From assembly GCF_013285385.1 (NCBI RefSeq), contig NZ_CP054212.1, positions 4,092,001 to 4,156,000 of the forward strand: a stretch of DNA of 64,000 nucleotides, written 5' to 3'. Position numbers and translations under genes: made by a program. Below, one piece after another: positions 17,923 through 27,626 of this stretch. The notes below the pieces were generated by a model. That model ran no database searches. It saw nothing but the letters and a program-made list of their open reading frames with translations, and was not told the origin of the DNA. The stretch comes from Paramixta manurensis. Its GTDB lineage: Bacteria; Pseudomonadota; Gammaproteobacteria; Enterobacterales; Enterobacteriaceae. Every line of letters starts with the position of its first letter. Within the stretch, counting starts at the first letter, position 1.

Positions 17923-19442
17923 GCTTTATTATTCGACATCTCAGGATTAACAAATAGATATAGGTTGGAAAACAGATCGGTCGCCAGCATACCACGGGTG
18001 CCATAACGTGCAGCAACCGCATCGGCCGTTGCGCCGTGAATCACACAGCCCGCGCAGGCAGCATCATACAGCGAGAGCTTCTGACCTAACAGCCCGCCGA
18101 TAATGCCGGACAGCACATCGCCCATGCCGCCCGACGCCATACCGGCATTACCGACATCTGCAAAAGCCATTTCATCCGCCTGACTGGCAATAATGGTTCC
18201 CGCGCCCTTCAGTACCACCACGCCGCCATAGCGTTTCACCAAGCGTCGGGCTGCATGTAAGCGGTCACTTTCAATTTCAGCGGTTTTAACATTAAGCAAG
18301 CGTGCCGCTTCACCAGGATGTGGTGTAATAACGCGATTTTGACGTTTATCCGGGCTGATTGCCAGCAGGTTAAGCGCATCCGCATCCCAAAGCATCGGTT
18401 TCTGCGCATTTTCGACACTTTTCAGCGCCTTCTTACTCCAGTCGGTCTGCCCTAAGCCCGGCCCGACCACAATAACATCCGCCCATTCAATCCCATCACG
18501 CACCGTCTGCGTAGTGAGCTCCTGCACCATCAACTCTGGGCGCGCCGTAAGTAAAGGGCCAATATTGTCTTTGTGAGTGAGTACTCGCACTAAACCAGCG
18601 CCAGTGCGTAATGCAGCTTCGGCGGCCATCCGAATCGCGCCTGCGGTACCATGATCGCCACCAATGACCACCAGACGACCATGATCGCCTTTATGCGCGG
18701 TCGGCTTACGCGGTTTCAACCAGCGGCCAAGCGCAGCCGCATCGAAACGCGCCATCGGCGCGGTTTGCCCATTGAGCCAACTTTCCAGCCCAAGAGCATG
18801 GTAATGAAGCTGTCCCACCACATCACGCGCTTTGCCGGTAATTAAGCCGGGTTTTAAGGCAATAAATGTCAGCGTATGCGCTGCGTTAACCACCTCGCCG
18901 GGAGTGGTGCCATTCGACGCCACTAACCCGGAGGGGATATCCACCGCAAACACCGGCGCGGCGTGCTGATTTGCCAACTGGATTAACGGGGCATATGGCG
19001 CCTTCGGCGGACGATTTAAACCGGTTCCCAGCAGCGCATCAATAATAACGTCGACATGTTCGGGCCAGGCAGCATCAGCAGCGTGAATGACACCACCAGC
19101 CTCCAGCCAGCTATCGCGAGCGGTTTGTGCCTCTTCCGGCAGCGGTTTACTCCCTTCGCAGGCCAACAGCGTCACCTCAAATCCGGCGGCCTGCGCCAGC
19201 CGCGCTATGACATAACCATCACCGCCATTATTTCCGTGACCACACAGAATGAGCCAGTGCCGCGCTTCCGGCCAAAGCTGGCGTACCTGCTCAAACGCTG
19301 CGCCGCCCGCACGTAACATCAGCTCATACAACGTGATGCCAAGACTATCCGCGCCCTCATTTTCTAACTGACTCAGCGCCTCCGCAGGCCAGACAGAGTG
19401 TGGTAAACTATGCAGGTTTTCTCTCTCTTTATGGTCAGTCAT
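17919..19442 (-). CDS. nnr: Bifunctional NAD(P)H-hydrate repair enzyme Nnr
   Basis: 507-residue fusion (YjeF). The N-terminal domain (about 1-215) is the NAD(P)HX epimerase with CGHGNNGGDGYV; the C-terminal domain is the ADP-dependent dehydratase with HKGDHGRLVVIGGD, VITPHPGEAARLL and the nucleotide loop NAGMASGGMGDVLSGIIGG-type signature. The start is ATG at 19442, with GAGAGGG six to seven bases upstream. A TTG seven codons earlier is in frame but would run through this Shine-Dalgarno sequence. The start codon interlocks with that of divergent queG. Confidence 0.96.
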   Translation of the reverse strand: MTDHKERENLHSLPHSVWPAEALSQLENEGADSLGITLYELMLRAGGAAFEQVRQLWPEARHWLILCGHGNNGGDGYVIARLAQAAGFEVTLLACEGSKPLPEEAQTARDSWLEAGGVIHAADAAWPEHVDVIIDALLGTGLNRPPKAPYAPLIQLANQHAAPVFAVDIPSGLVASNGTTPGEVVNAAHTLTFIALKPGLITGKARDVVGQLHYHALGLESWLNGQTAPMARFDAAALGRWLKPRKPTAHKGDHGRLVVIGGDHGTAGAIRMAAEAALRTGAGLVRVLTHKDNIGPLLTARPELMVQELTTQTVRDGIEWADVIVVGPGLGQTDWSKKALKSVENAQKPMLWDADALNLLAISPDKRQNRVITPHPGEAARLLNVKTAEIESDRLHAARRLVKRYGGVVVLKGAGTIIASQADEMAFADVGNAGMASGGMGDVLSGIIGGLLGQKLSLYDAACAGCVIHGATADAVAARYGTRGMLATDLFSNLYLFVNPEMSNNKA

Positions 19443-20580
19443 GTCACACCCTCTCGATCTCAATCAACTTGCTCTGGATATAAAACAGTGGGGATTGTCG
19501 CTCGGCTTCCAGCAGGTCGGTATCAGCGATACCGATTTAAGCGCTGAAGAGCCGCGTCTCCAGGCATGGCTAGATAAACAATACCACGGCGAGATGGAAT
19601 GGATGGTGCGCCACGGGATGATGCGTGCCCGCCCTCACGAACTGCAACCGGGCACCTTACGCGTCATCAGCGTTCGTATGAACTATCTGCCGGCGAAAGC
19701 CGCATTTGCCAGCACATTAAAAAATCCTCATCTCGGCTACGTCAGCCGCTATGCCCTTGGCCGCGACTACCACAAAGTATTGCGCAATCGCCTGAAAAAG
19801 CTTGGCGATATGATTCGAGAACGTTGCACCACCGTCAACTATCGCCCCTTTGTCGACTCGGCGCCGGTGCTTGAACGACCGTTGGCGGTCAAGGCCGGGC
19901 TGGGTTGGACCGGTAAACACTCTTTAGTGCTCAATCGCGAGGCGGGTTCGTGGTTTTTTCTCGGTGAGCTACTGATCGACCTGCCGTTGCCGACCGATCA
20001 GCCGCAGGCAGAACAGTGCGGGCGCTGTGTCGCGTGTATCACCACGTGCCCAACCGGCGCAATTGTGGAGCCCTACGTTGTTGATGCCCGACGCTGCATT
20101 TCCTATCTCACTATTGAGCTGGAAGGCGCTATCCCGACAGAGTTTCGCCCGCTGATTGGCAACCGAATTTATGGCTGCGATGACTGCCAACTCATTTGTC
20201 CATGGAACCGCTTTGGTCAATTAACCGATGAAGATGACTTTAGTCCACGCGCGGTACTGCATGCGCCGCCGTTGACCACGCTTTTCGCCTGGGATGAACC
20301 CACTTTTTTGCGCGTCACCGAAGGTTCAGCTATCCGTCGCATCGGGCATCTACGCTGGTTACGTAATGTGGCGGTCGCGCTGGGCAATGCGCCATGGAGC
20401 CAAGAAAATATTCTGGCGCTTGAACAGCGACAGGGCCAGCACCCGATGTTGGATGAACATATTGAGTGGGCTATTGCGCAACAAAAACTGAAGCGTCAGG
20501 CTAATGCGCTCGAGGTTCAGCGCCCGCAGCAAAAACGACTGGTGCGCGCCATTGAAAAGGGTTTACCGCGCGATGCCTAA
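19441..20580 (+). CDS. queG: Epoxyqueuosine reductase QueG
   Basis: 379-residue cobalamin-dependent iron-sulfur enzyme, same length as E. coli, that reduces epoxyqueuosine to queuosine in tRNA. Two ferredoxin-like clusters are visible: CGRCVACITTCPTGA and CDDCQLICPWN. The ATG shares bases with the nnr start on the other strand (CATG at 19440-19443). Its ribosome-binding region and promoter therefore lie inside the nnr coding sequence. I see only a weak Shine-Dalgarno upstream. The gap after the stop carries DnaA boxes. Confidence 0.97.
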   Translation: MSHPLDLNQLALDIKQWGLSLGFQQVGISDTDLSAEEPRLQAWLDKQYHGEMEWMVRHGMMRARPHELQPGTLRVISVRMNYLPAKAAFASTLKNPHLGYVSRYALGRDYHKVLRNRLKKLGDMIRERCTTVNYRPFVDSAPVLERPLAVKAGLGWTGKHSLVLNREAGSWFFLGELLIDLPLPTDQPQAEQCGRCVACITTCPTGAIVEPYVVDARRCISYLTIELEGAIPTEFRPLIGNRIYGCDDCQLICPWNRFGQLTDEDDFSPRAVLHAPPLTTLFAWDEPTFLRVTEGSAIRRIGHLRWLRNVAVALGNAPWSQENILALEQRQGQHPMLDEHIEWAIAQQKLKRQANALEVQRPQQKRLVRAIEKGLPRDA

Positions 20581-20885
20581 CCGCCCACTGTCCGATCAAT
20601 CAGACACAAATGACTTTTCCACACGTTGTGAATAAAAATAAAAAATCGTTGTCATTCAAGTGTCATAGAAAGCACAAGTGATCTGCCTAACAAATTGAAA
20701 TAATATTATAACTATAAGAATCATGGAGTTATAAAAAATCTGTAACAAGGCATGCTTTCGAATGAGAACGGTTATCCGGTATTCATCTGTGGATAAGTCT
20801 GTTCAAAAGTTTTTGATGAGGCGGCGAACAAGCGCAGCGTAAGAGCAAACCAGTGTGGATAAAGTAAAAATGAGAAGGGTAAATT
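20581..20885. promoter_or_regulatory. datA-like DnaA-box/IHF region
   Basis: Gene-free stretch of about 305 bases between queG and the tRNA-Gly cluster. Four 9-mers match the DnaA consensus TTWTNCACA: 20615-20623 (plus), 20627-20635 (minus), 20788-20796 (minus, TTATCCACA) and 20854-20862 (minus, TTATCCACA). Between the second and third lies TAACAAATTGAAA (20688-20700), which on the minus strand matches the IHF consensus WATCAANNNNTTR at all but one fixed position. The centre is AT-rich. In E. coli the DnaA-titrating locus datA, with clustered DnaA boxes and an IHF site, lies beside glyVXY. Position and composition together make this a datA counterpart; function is inferred. Confidence 0.75.
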
Positions 20886-20961
<76 letters not shown>

Positions 20962-21048
20962 ATAATCGTTGTCTTTCAGGCTACCAGCGTACGGCGTCCT
21001 GAAATTCATTGACCAAGATGGCCTGTGCTTAACAGCACGTTCAAATTT

Positions 21049-21124
<76 letters not shown>

Positions 21125-21212
21125 ATAACCATTACCTTGCAAGCTACCACGGAGCGGCAACCTGAAACGCGTTGATTAGGATGGCCGGTACTTAACAGCA
21201 CCGTTTAAACTT

Positions 21213-21288
<76 letters not shown>

Positions 21289-21329
21289 TCTACAATACCG
21301 ACAAATTTCTTCACCGGTACGGGGTGCGC

Positions 21330-21357
21330 ATTATACGAGAATTCCGCGCCTCCGCAA
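21330..21357 (-). promoter_or_regulatory. Promoter of the tRNA-Gly operon
   Basis: On the minus strand, -35 TTGCGG (21352-21357) and a perfect -10 TATAAT (21330-21335) are separated by 16 bases and followed by the GC-rich discriminator GCGCACCCC, typical of stringently controlled stable-RNA promoters. Confidence 0.85.
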
Positions 21358-21478
21358 GCCTCACAAAGCAAAATTTTACGCTTTTGGCGCGATTGCTGAT
21401 TAAAGCGTCAGAATGGCGATTTAATCAACATTGCGCCGTGAGCGGCGACCGTGCCGCTCTCCCATGACGGCTTTCAGG

Positions 21479-22024
21479 TTAGCATTGAATAAAGTGTTCG
21501 CGGTAATAGGCTAACTCAGCCACTGACTCACGAATATCATCCAACGCCTGATGGCTTCCCTGTTTTTTGAAGCCCGACAAAATTTCCGGCTTCCAACGCC
21601 GCGCCAACTCCTTCAACGTACTGACATCCAGATAGCGATAATGGAAATAGGCCTCTAGCTCAGGCATATATTTAAACAGGAAGCGGCGATCTTGCCCGAT
21701 ACTGTTGCCGCAGATCGGCGAAGTATTGGCAGGAACCCACTGCTGTAAAAAAGCGATAGTCGCCTGCTCTGCCGCGCGGTCATCATGCTGGCTCGCCTTT
21801 ACCCGCTCCACTAAACCGCTGGCGGTATGGGTGCGGACATTCCAGTCATCCATCAGCGCCAATTGCGCATCGGACTGATGTACCGCTAGCACCGGCCCCT
21901 CAGCCAGAATATTTAAATTCGCATCGGTGACCAAGGTGGCAATTTCAATAATGCGATCGCGCTCCGGGTCGAGGCCGGTCATTTCAAGGTCGATCCAAAT
22001 CAGATTGTTTTCATTTCCCGTCAT
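21479..22024 (-). CDS. orn: Oligoribonuclease
   Basis: 181-residue DEDDh-family exonuclease that degrades 2-5-mer RNA and pGpG. Motif I WIDLEMTGLDPERD, motif II with GNSIGQDRRFL and motif III HQALDDIRES are present. Length equals E. coli. Divergent from rsgA across a 94-base gap and upstream of the tRNA-Gly cluster on the same strand. Confidence 0.98.
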   Translation of the reverse strand: MTGNENNLIWIDLEMTGLDPERDRIIEIATLVTDANLNILAEGPVLAVHQSDAQLALMDDWNVRTHTASGLVERVKASQHDDRAAEQATIAFLQQWVPANTSPICGNSIGQDRRFLFKYMPELEAYFHYRYLDVSTLKELARRWKPEILSGFKKQGSHQALDDIRESVAELAYYREHFIQC

Positions 22025-22118
22025 GGTTTATCCCGTCGTTAACTGCGTCATCGAATTAAGGTGTATCATAGACGTTTTGCCCGGCGAGGCGAAACGGTCC
22101 GAATACTGGTGAGGTAGA

Positions 22119-23186
22119 GTGAGTAAAAATAAACTGTCCAAAGGTCAGCAACGTCGCGTTAGCGCTAACCATCAACGACGCCTGAAACGACACGAAGAGA
22201 AGCCGGAACCGGATGATAGCCTGTTCGGCGAGGCGCGTGATGGCGTAGTGATTAGCCGTTTCGGTATGCATGCCGACGTCGAAGATACGGACGGTTCAGT
22301 ACACCGCTGCAATATTCGCCGCACCATTCGCTCGCTGGTTACCGGCGATCGCGTAGTCTGGCGTCCGGGGCAAGAAGGCGGCGCGACGGTGAAAGGGATC
22401 GTGGAGGCGGTGCATCAGCGTACCTCGGTATTGACGCGCCCCGACTTTTACGATGGCGTGAAACCGATAGCCGCCAATATCGATCAGATCGTTATCGTCT
22501 CGGCTATCTTGCCTGAACTCTCGCTCAATATTATTGACCGCTATCTGGTCGCCAGCGAAACCCTTGATGTTGAGCCTTTATTAGTGCTCAACAAAACCGA
22601 TCTGTTGGATGCCGAGGCCCGGGCGTTTGTTGAAGAGCAGATGGAGATTTATCGCCATATCGGTTACCGGGTACTGATGGTTTCCAGCTATGAGAAAGCC
22701 GGGCTAAAACAGTTAGAAGCAGCCTTAACCGGGCGGGTTAGTATTTTCGCCGGTCAATCCGGCGTGGGTAAATCCAGCTTGTTGAACGCCCTGCTCGGCC
22801 TCGATTTGGGCGAAAATGAAATTCTCACCAATGATGTTTCCGATGGCTCCGGCTTGGGCCAACACACCACCACCGCCGCTCGCCTTTATCACTTTCCGCA
22901 TGGGGGCGACGTGATTGATTCGCCGGGCGTGCGCGAATTTGGCCTCTGGCATCTGGACCCCGAGCAAATTACGCAAGGTTTTGTCGAATTCCGTGCATTT
23001 TTAGGCGCCTGTAAATTCCGCGACTGTAAGCATGATACCGATCCCGGTTGCGCAATTCGCGAAGCGGTAGAAAATGGCATTATTGATGCTTCCCGCTTTG
23101 AGAACTACCATCGGATTTTGGAAAGTATGTCGCAGGTAAAACTGCGTAAAAACTTTGGCACAGACGAAGAGTCATACCCTAAATAA
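22119..23186 (+). CDS. rsgA: Ribosome small-subunit biogenesis GTPase RsgA
   Basis: 355-residue circularly permuted GTPase starting with GTG. Order is N-terminal OB fold (about 40-110), G4 LNKTD, G1 GQSGVGKSS, switch GLGQHTTTAA, G3 DSPGVREFG, then a zinc finger with Cys and His residues in CKFRDCKHDTDPGC. It checks the decoding centre during 30S maturation. GTG AGT AAA gives MSKNKLSKGQQRR, identical to the E. coli start. Confidence 0.97.
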   Translation: MSKNKLSKGQQRRVSANHQRRLKRHEEKPEPDDSLFGEARDGVVISRFGMHADVEDTDGSVHRCNIRRTIRSLVTGDRVVWRPGQEGGATVKGIVEAVHQRTSVLTRPDFYDGVKPIAANIDQIVIVSAILPELSLNIIDRYLVASETLDVEPLLVLNKTDLLDAEARAFVEEQMEIYRHIGYRVLMVSSYEKAGLKQLEAALTGRVSIFAGQSGVGKSSLLNALLGLDLGENEILTNDVSDGSGLGQHTTTAARLYHFPHGGDVIDSPGVREFGLWHLDPEQITQGFVEFRAFLGACKFRDCKHDTDPGCAIREAVENGIIDASRFENYHRILESMSQVKLRKNFGTDEESYPK

Positions 23187-23346
23187 CGCGAGTGGCTCGA
23201 AGCCAGCAATACACTGGCAACTTGCAGTATGACCGGTATATAACCGACAATCAGCGCTGGCGGACGCCGTAGCCTAATCGTTTCGGCGCTGGTACAATTC
23301 GCCCCCTTTTTCTTCAACGTCGTGTGATTAAGCCAGGAGGCTAAAC

Positions 23347-24255
23347 GTGTTGGATCGTATAAAACTCGGCCTGAATTATCTGCTCCCAAAAAAATGGCTA
23401 ACCGAATTAGCCGGATGGGGCGCCAGTAAACGTGCGGGATGGCTGACTAAAGCCGTGATCGACGTGTTTGTCTGGTTCTATAAGGTCGACATGTCCGAAG
23501 CGCAAAAACCGGACACCGCGACCTATCGCACCTTTAACGACTTTTTCGTACGTCCCCTGCGCGATGACGCGCGCCCCATCGAAACCGATCCCAACTTACT
23601 GGTGTTGCCTGCTGACGGCGCCATCAGCCAACTCGGTCATATCGAGGGTGACAGCATTTTTCAGGCCAAAGGCCATACTTATTCGTTAGAAGCATTGCTG
23701 GCGGGTAATTATCAAATGGCTGGACAATTCCGCAACGGCGAGTTTGTTACCACTTACCTCGCTCCACGCGATTATCATCGGGTGCATATGCCGTGCAATG
23801 GCATCCTGCGTGAAATGATCTACGTACCGGGTGACCTGTATTCAGTGAATCCCCTCACCGCGCAGAATGTTCCCAATCTGTTTGCACGTAATGAGCGCGT
23901 GATTTGTTACTTCGAGACTGAATTTGGCCCGATGGCTCAGATCCTGGTCGGCGCCACCATTGTTGGCAGCATCGAAACCGTCTGGTCAGGTACCGTCACG
24001 CCGCCGCGTGACGGCGTGATTAAGCGCTGGACGTGGCCCGGCGCTGATGATGAAGGCGCAGTGGCGCTGCTGAAAGGTCAGGAGATGGGTCGCTTTAAAC
24101 TGGGTTCGACGGTGATCAACCTGTTCGCCCCTGGCAAAGTGAAGTTGGCTGAAAGCCTGGAAGCGGAAAGTAAAACTCGCCTTGGTCAACCGTTGGCCAT
24201 TGCACAGGCGCCTGTCGTCGAGGCGGCAACGCCCGTTTCTCTCCAGCCAGAGTAA
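23347..24255 (+). CDS. psd: Phosphatidylserine decarboxylase proenzyme
   Basis: 302-residue inner-membrane-associated proenzyme that makes phosphatidylethanolamine. The self-cleavage site LGST has its Ser at 254, as in E. coli; cleavage yields the alpha chain with a pyruvoyl group. Other conserved parts are FFVRPLR, HRVHMPCNG and FGPMAQILVGA. The start is GTG at 23347, with a perfect AGGAGG six bases before it. The C-terminal tail after the alpha chain is shorter than in E. coli (322 residues). Three bases separate it from mscM, forming the psd-mscM operon. Confidence 0.97.
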   Translation: MLDRIKLGLNYLLPKKWLTELAGWGASKRAGWLTKAVIDVFVWFYKVDMSEAQKPDTATYRTFNDFFVRPLRDDARPIETDPNLLVLPADGAISQLGHIEGDSIFQAKGHTYSLEALLAGNYQMAGQFRNGEFVTTYLAPRDYHRVHMPCNGILREMIYVPGDLYSVNPLTAQNVPNLFARNERVICYFETEFGPMAQILVGATIVGSIETVWSGTVTPPRDGVIKRWTWPGADDEGAVALLKGQEMGRFKLGSTVINLFAPGKVKLAESLEAESKTRLGQPLAIAQAPVVEAATPVSLQPE

Positions 24256-24258
24256 CGC

Positions 24259-27200
24259 ATGATGCGCCTGCTCCTCTCTTTGCTACTGAGCGGCTGTTTA
24301 TGCTTGCCGGTAATGGCCGCCAGCGCCCCGGACGCCGCGCAGGTTAGACAAGAGCTGGAACAGGCGAAATCGACCAAAAGCACGCCAGCTCAGGCCGAAC
24401 TGGTGCAAACGCTGGAATCCGCGCTGAATTTCCTTGATGAACGTCAGGAATCGCTTGAGCGCACCCGGCAATATCAACAAGTCATTGATGACTTTCCGAA
24501 ACTGGCGCGTGACCTGCGCCAGCAGATCGCCTCCCTTACCGATAGCACCAAACCGGTGCGCAGTAATATGAGCAGCGCCGAGCTGGAACAAGAGATCCTG
24601 CAAGTTAGCAGCCAATTACTGGAAGAAGGGCGTCAGGCGCAACAAGAACAAGACCGCGCACGCGAAATTAGCGATTCGCTCTCTCAGCTTCCCCAGCAAC
24701 AAACCGACGCGCGCCGGGCGATGAGTGAAAGCGACCGGCGCTTGCAGGGGCAACCCGCTGCCGCCTCAACGCCACAAGCACAAGCGCAAATTTATGCGCG
24801 TCAGGCGGAATCCGCCGCGCAGAAAGCTCGCGTAGATGAACTCGAACTGGCACAACTCTCGGCCAATAACCGACAAGAGCTGGCGCGTATGCGCGCCGAA
24901 GTCCATCAGCGCAAATCGACCCAGTTAGATAATTATCTGCAGGCGTTACGTAACCAACTGAACAATCTGCGCCAACGCGAAGCGGAAATGGCGCTGGAAC
25001 GCACCGAACAGTTAGCGGAAAACAGCGGTAACTTACCGCCCAATATTACCGAACAGTTCCATGTAAACCGTGAACTTTCCGCTGCGCTCAACCAACAAGC
25101 GCAACGAATGGATTTGGTCGCCTCCCAACAACGCCAGGCTACCAATCAAACTATCCAGGTACGCCAGGCACTCAGCACCATTCGCGAACAGTCGCAATGG
25201 CTTGGCGCGTCGAACCTATTGGGCGAAGCGCTACGTGCGCAGGTTGCCCGGTTGCCGGACATGCCGAAAACCCAGCAGTTGGACGGCGAAATGGGGCAAC
25301 TGCGCGTTCAGCGTTTGCACTACGAAGATTTGCTCGGGCGTCAACAACAGTTAAAACAACAACATCAACAAGACGGCCAGCCGCTCACTAACGAACAGTC
25401 ACGCATTCTGGAAGCTCAACTCAAAACGCAGCGCGAACTATTAGGGTCGCTGATTTCCGGCTGCGACACGTTGATTTTGGAAGTGACCAAACTGAAGGTG
25501 GCTAACGGGCAATTAGAGGATGCGTTAAAAGAAATTAAGGACGCCACGCACCGCTATCTGTTTTGGACCGCTGATGTCAGCTCGGTCAGTTTTAGTTATC
25601 CGTTGGATGTCGCGCACGATCTGACCCGCTTGCTATCGCTGGATACACTTGGGCAGATGGGCGGTGCGTTAATTATGATGTTTACCAGCCGCGAAACCGT
25701 GCTACCTATCCTCGGCGCCGTGCTGTTGGTCGGCCTTAGCATTAGCTCACGCCGTCACTACAACGCATTTATGGAGCGTGCCTCCAGCCGGGTGGGGAAA
25801 GTCACGCAAGATCACTTTAGCCTGACGCTACGCACGGTTTTCTGGTCGATCCTCGTCGCATTGCCGCTACCGGTGTTGTGGGCGGCGCTGGGCTATGGCC
25901 TGCAACACGCCTGGCCCTACCCGATTGCCGTGGCGATAGGCGACGGGGTTACCGCCACGCTGCCATTATTGTGGGCGTTTATGATTAGCGCAGCTTTCGC
26001 GCGTCCTAATGGCTTGTTTGTGGTGCACTTCCGCTGGCCACAGCGGCGCGTGGCGCGCGCTATGCGTTATTACACCCTGAGTATCGGTTTCATTGTCCCG
26101 TTAATTATGCTGTTGATTGGCTTTGATAACCTGGAAGACCGCGAATTCTCCGCCACGCTGGGGCGGCTCTGTTTTATCTTGATTTGCGGGGCGCTGAGCC
26201 TTGTCACCGTTAGCCTGAAACGCGCCGGTATCCCACTCTATCTGGATAAAGAGGGGAATGGCGAAAATGTGGTTAACCGCATTTTGTGGAATCTGATGAT
26301 CTGTATTCCATTGATCGCCGCGCTGGCCTCCTGCATCGGCTACCTTGCTACCGCGCAGGCGCTGCTGGCCCGGCTGGAAACCTCGGTGGCGATTTGGTTT
26401 CTGCTGCTGGTTATTTACCATATTATTCGCCGCTGGATGCTTATTCAGCGGCGTCGGATCGCGTTTGATCGTGCGCGCCAACGGCGTGCCGATATGTTGG
26501 CGCACCGCGCGCGTGGCGAAGAGGAAAACACTAACCAGAGTACCGACAGCGTGGAGATCGATGAACCGGTTATCGATCTGGATGCCATCAGCGCGCAGTC
26601 ATTACGGCTGGTACGTTCGATCCTGACGCTGATCGCGCTGGTTTCTTTGATCGTGCTGTGGTCGGAGATCCATTCGGCTTTCTCTTTTCTCGAAAATATT
26701 ACGCTGTGGGATGCCAGCACCACGGTGCAGGGCATTGAGAGTATTCAACCCATCACGCTAGGCTCCTTATTGATTGCGATCCTGGTGTTGATCATTACCA
26801 CGCAGTTGGTCCGCAATATGCCCGCCCTACTGGAACTGGCGCTGTTACAACATCTGAACCTTACGCCAGGTACCGGTTACGCCATTACGACCATGACCAA
26901 ATATCTGCTGCTGCTGATTGGCGGCCTGGTCGGTTTCTCTATGATTGGTATCGAATGGGCGAAATTACAGTGGCTAGTGGCGGCACTCGGTGTCGGTGTC
27001 GGGATTGGTTTACAGGAGATCTTTGCTAACTTTTTCTCCGGCTTAATTATTCTGTTTGAAAAGCCGATCCGCATTGGCGATACCGTTACCATTCGCGATC
27101 TTACCGGTAGTATCACGCGCATCAATACCCGCGCCACCACCATTACCGACTGGGATCGCAAAGAGATCATTGTGCCGAACAAGGCGTTTATCACCGAACA

Positions 27201-27582
27201 GTTTGTTAACTGGTCGCTGTCTGATTCGGTCACCCGTGTGGTATTGACCATTCCCGCGCCGGTTAGCGTGAATAGTGAAGAGGTGACCAATGTGCTGAAG
27301 CAGGCGGCAGAGCGCTGTACTTGGGTGCTGGATACGCCACAGCCGGAGGCGTATCTTGTCGATCTTCAGCAAGGGATACAGTTATTTGAGTTGCGTATTC
27401 ACGCGGCGGAAATGGGTCACCGGATGCCGTTACGCCACGAATTACATCAGTTGATTCTGCGTGGTTTCCAGGAACATGGCATTGAAATGCCGTTCCCGCC
27501 ATTCCAGGTGCGGGTCGACACCGTGGAATCCAAAATGGCATCAAACCCAAATCGGCGTATTTTTAAATCCGGCGGCCTGTAA
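24259..27582 (+). CDS. mscM: Miniconductance mechanosensitive channel MscM
   Basis: 1107-residue large MscS-family channel (YjeP), same length as E. coli. A signal peptide ends near AAS. A long periplasmic coiled-coil region rich in Gln and Glu (about 25-440) is followed by about eleven membrane spans and a C-terminal MscS core with GVGIGLQEIFANFFSG in the pore helix and the beta domain ending in FPPFQVRVDT. It opens under membrane tension to release osmolytes. Co-transcribed with psd, three bases downstream. Confidence 0.97.
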   Translation: MMRLLLSLLLSGCLCLPVMAASAPDAAQVRQELEQAKSTKSTPAQAELVQTLESALNFLDERQESLERTRQYQQVIDDFPKLARDLRQQIASLTDSTKPVRSNMSSAELEQEILQVSSQLLEEGRQAQQEQDRAREISDSLSQLPQQQTDARRAMSESDRRLQGQPAAASTPQAQAQIYARQAESAAQKARVDELELAQLSANNRQELARMRAEVHQRKSTQLDNYLQALRNQLNNLRQREAEMALERTEQLAENSGNLPPNITEQFHVNRELSAALNQQAQRMDLVASQQRQATNQTIQVRQALSTIREQSQWLGASNLLGEALRAQVARLPDMPKTQQLDGEMGQLRVQRLHYEDLLGRQQQLKQQHQQDGQPLTNEQSRILEAQLKTQRELLGSLISGCDTLILEVTKLKVANGQLEDALKEIKDATHRYLFWTADVSSVSFSYPLDVAHDLTRLLSLDTLGQMGGALIMMFTSRETVLPILGAVLLVGLSISSRRHYNAFMERASSRVGKVTQDHFSLTLRTVFWSILVALPLPVLWAALGYGLQHAWPYPIAVAIGDGVTATLPLLWAFMISAAFARPNGLFVVHFRWPQRRVARAMRYYTLSIGFIVPLIMLLIGFDNLEDREFSATLGRLCFILICGALSLVTVSLKRAGIPLYLDKEGNGENVVNRILWNLMICIPLIAALASCIGYLATAQALLARLETSVAIWFLLLVIYHIIRRWMLIQRRRIAFDRARQRRADMLAHRARGEEENTNQSTDSVEIDEPVIDLDAISAQSLRLVRSILTLIALVSLIVLWSEIHSAFSFLENITLWDASTTVQGIESIQPITLGSLLIAILVLIITTQLVRNMPALLELALLQHLNLTPGTGYAITTMTKYLLLLIGGLVGFSMIGIEWAKLQWLVAALGVGVGIGLQEIFANFFSGLIILFEKPIRIGDTVTIRDLTGSITRINTRATTITDWDRKEIIVPNKAFITEQFVNWSLSDSVTRVVLTIPAPVSVNSEEVTNVLKQAAERCTWVLDTPQPEAYLVDLQQGIQLFELRIHAAEMGHRMPLRHELHQLILRGFQEHGIEMPFPPFQVRVDTVESKMASNPNRRIFKSGGL

Positions 27583-27626
27583 CGGCCTCCCGCACCGTCA
27601 GGCGCGGGCAACCTTTTGATGGCGAA

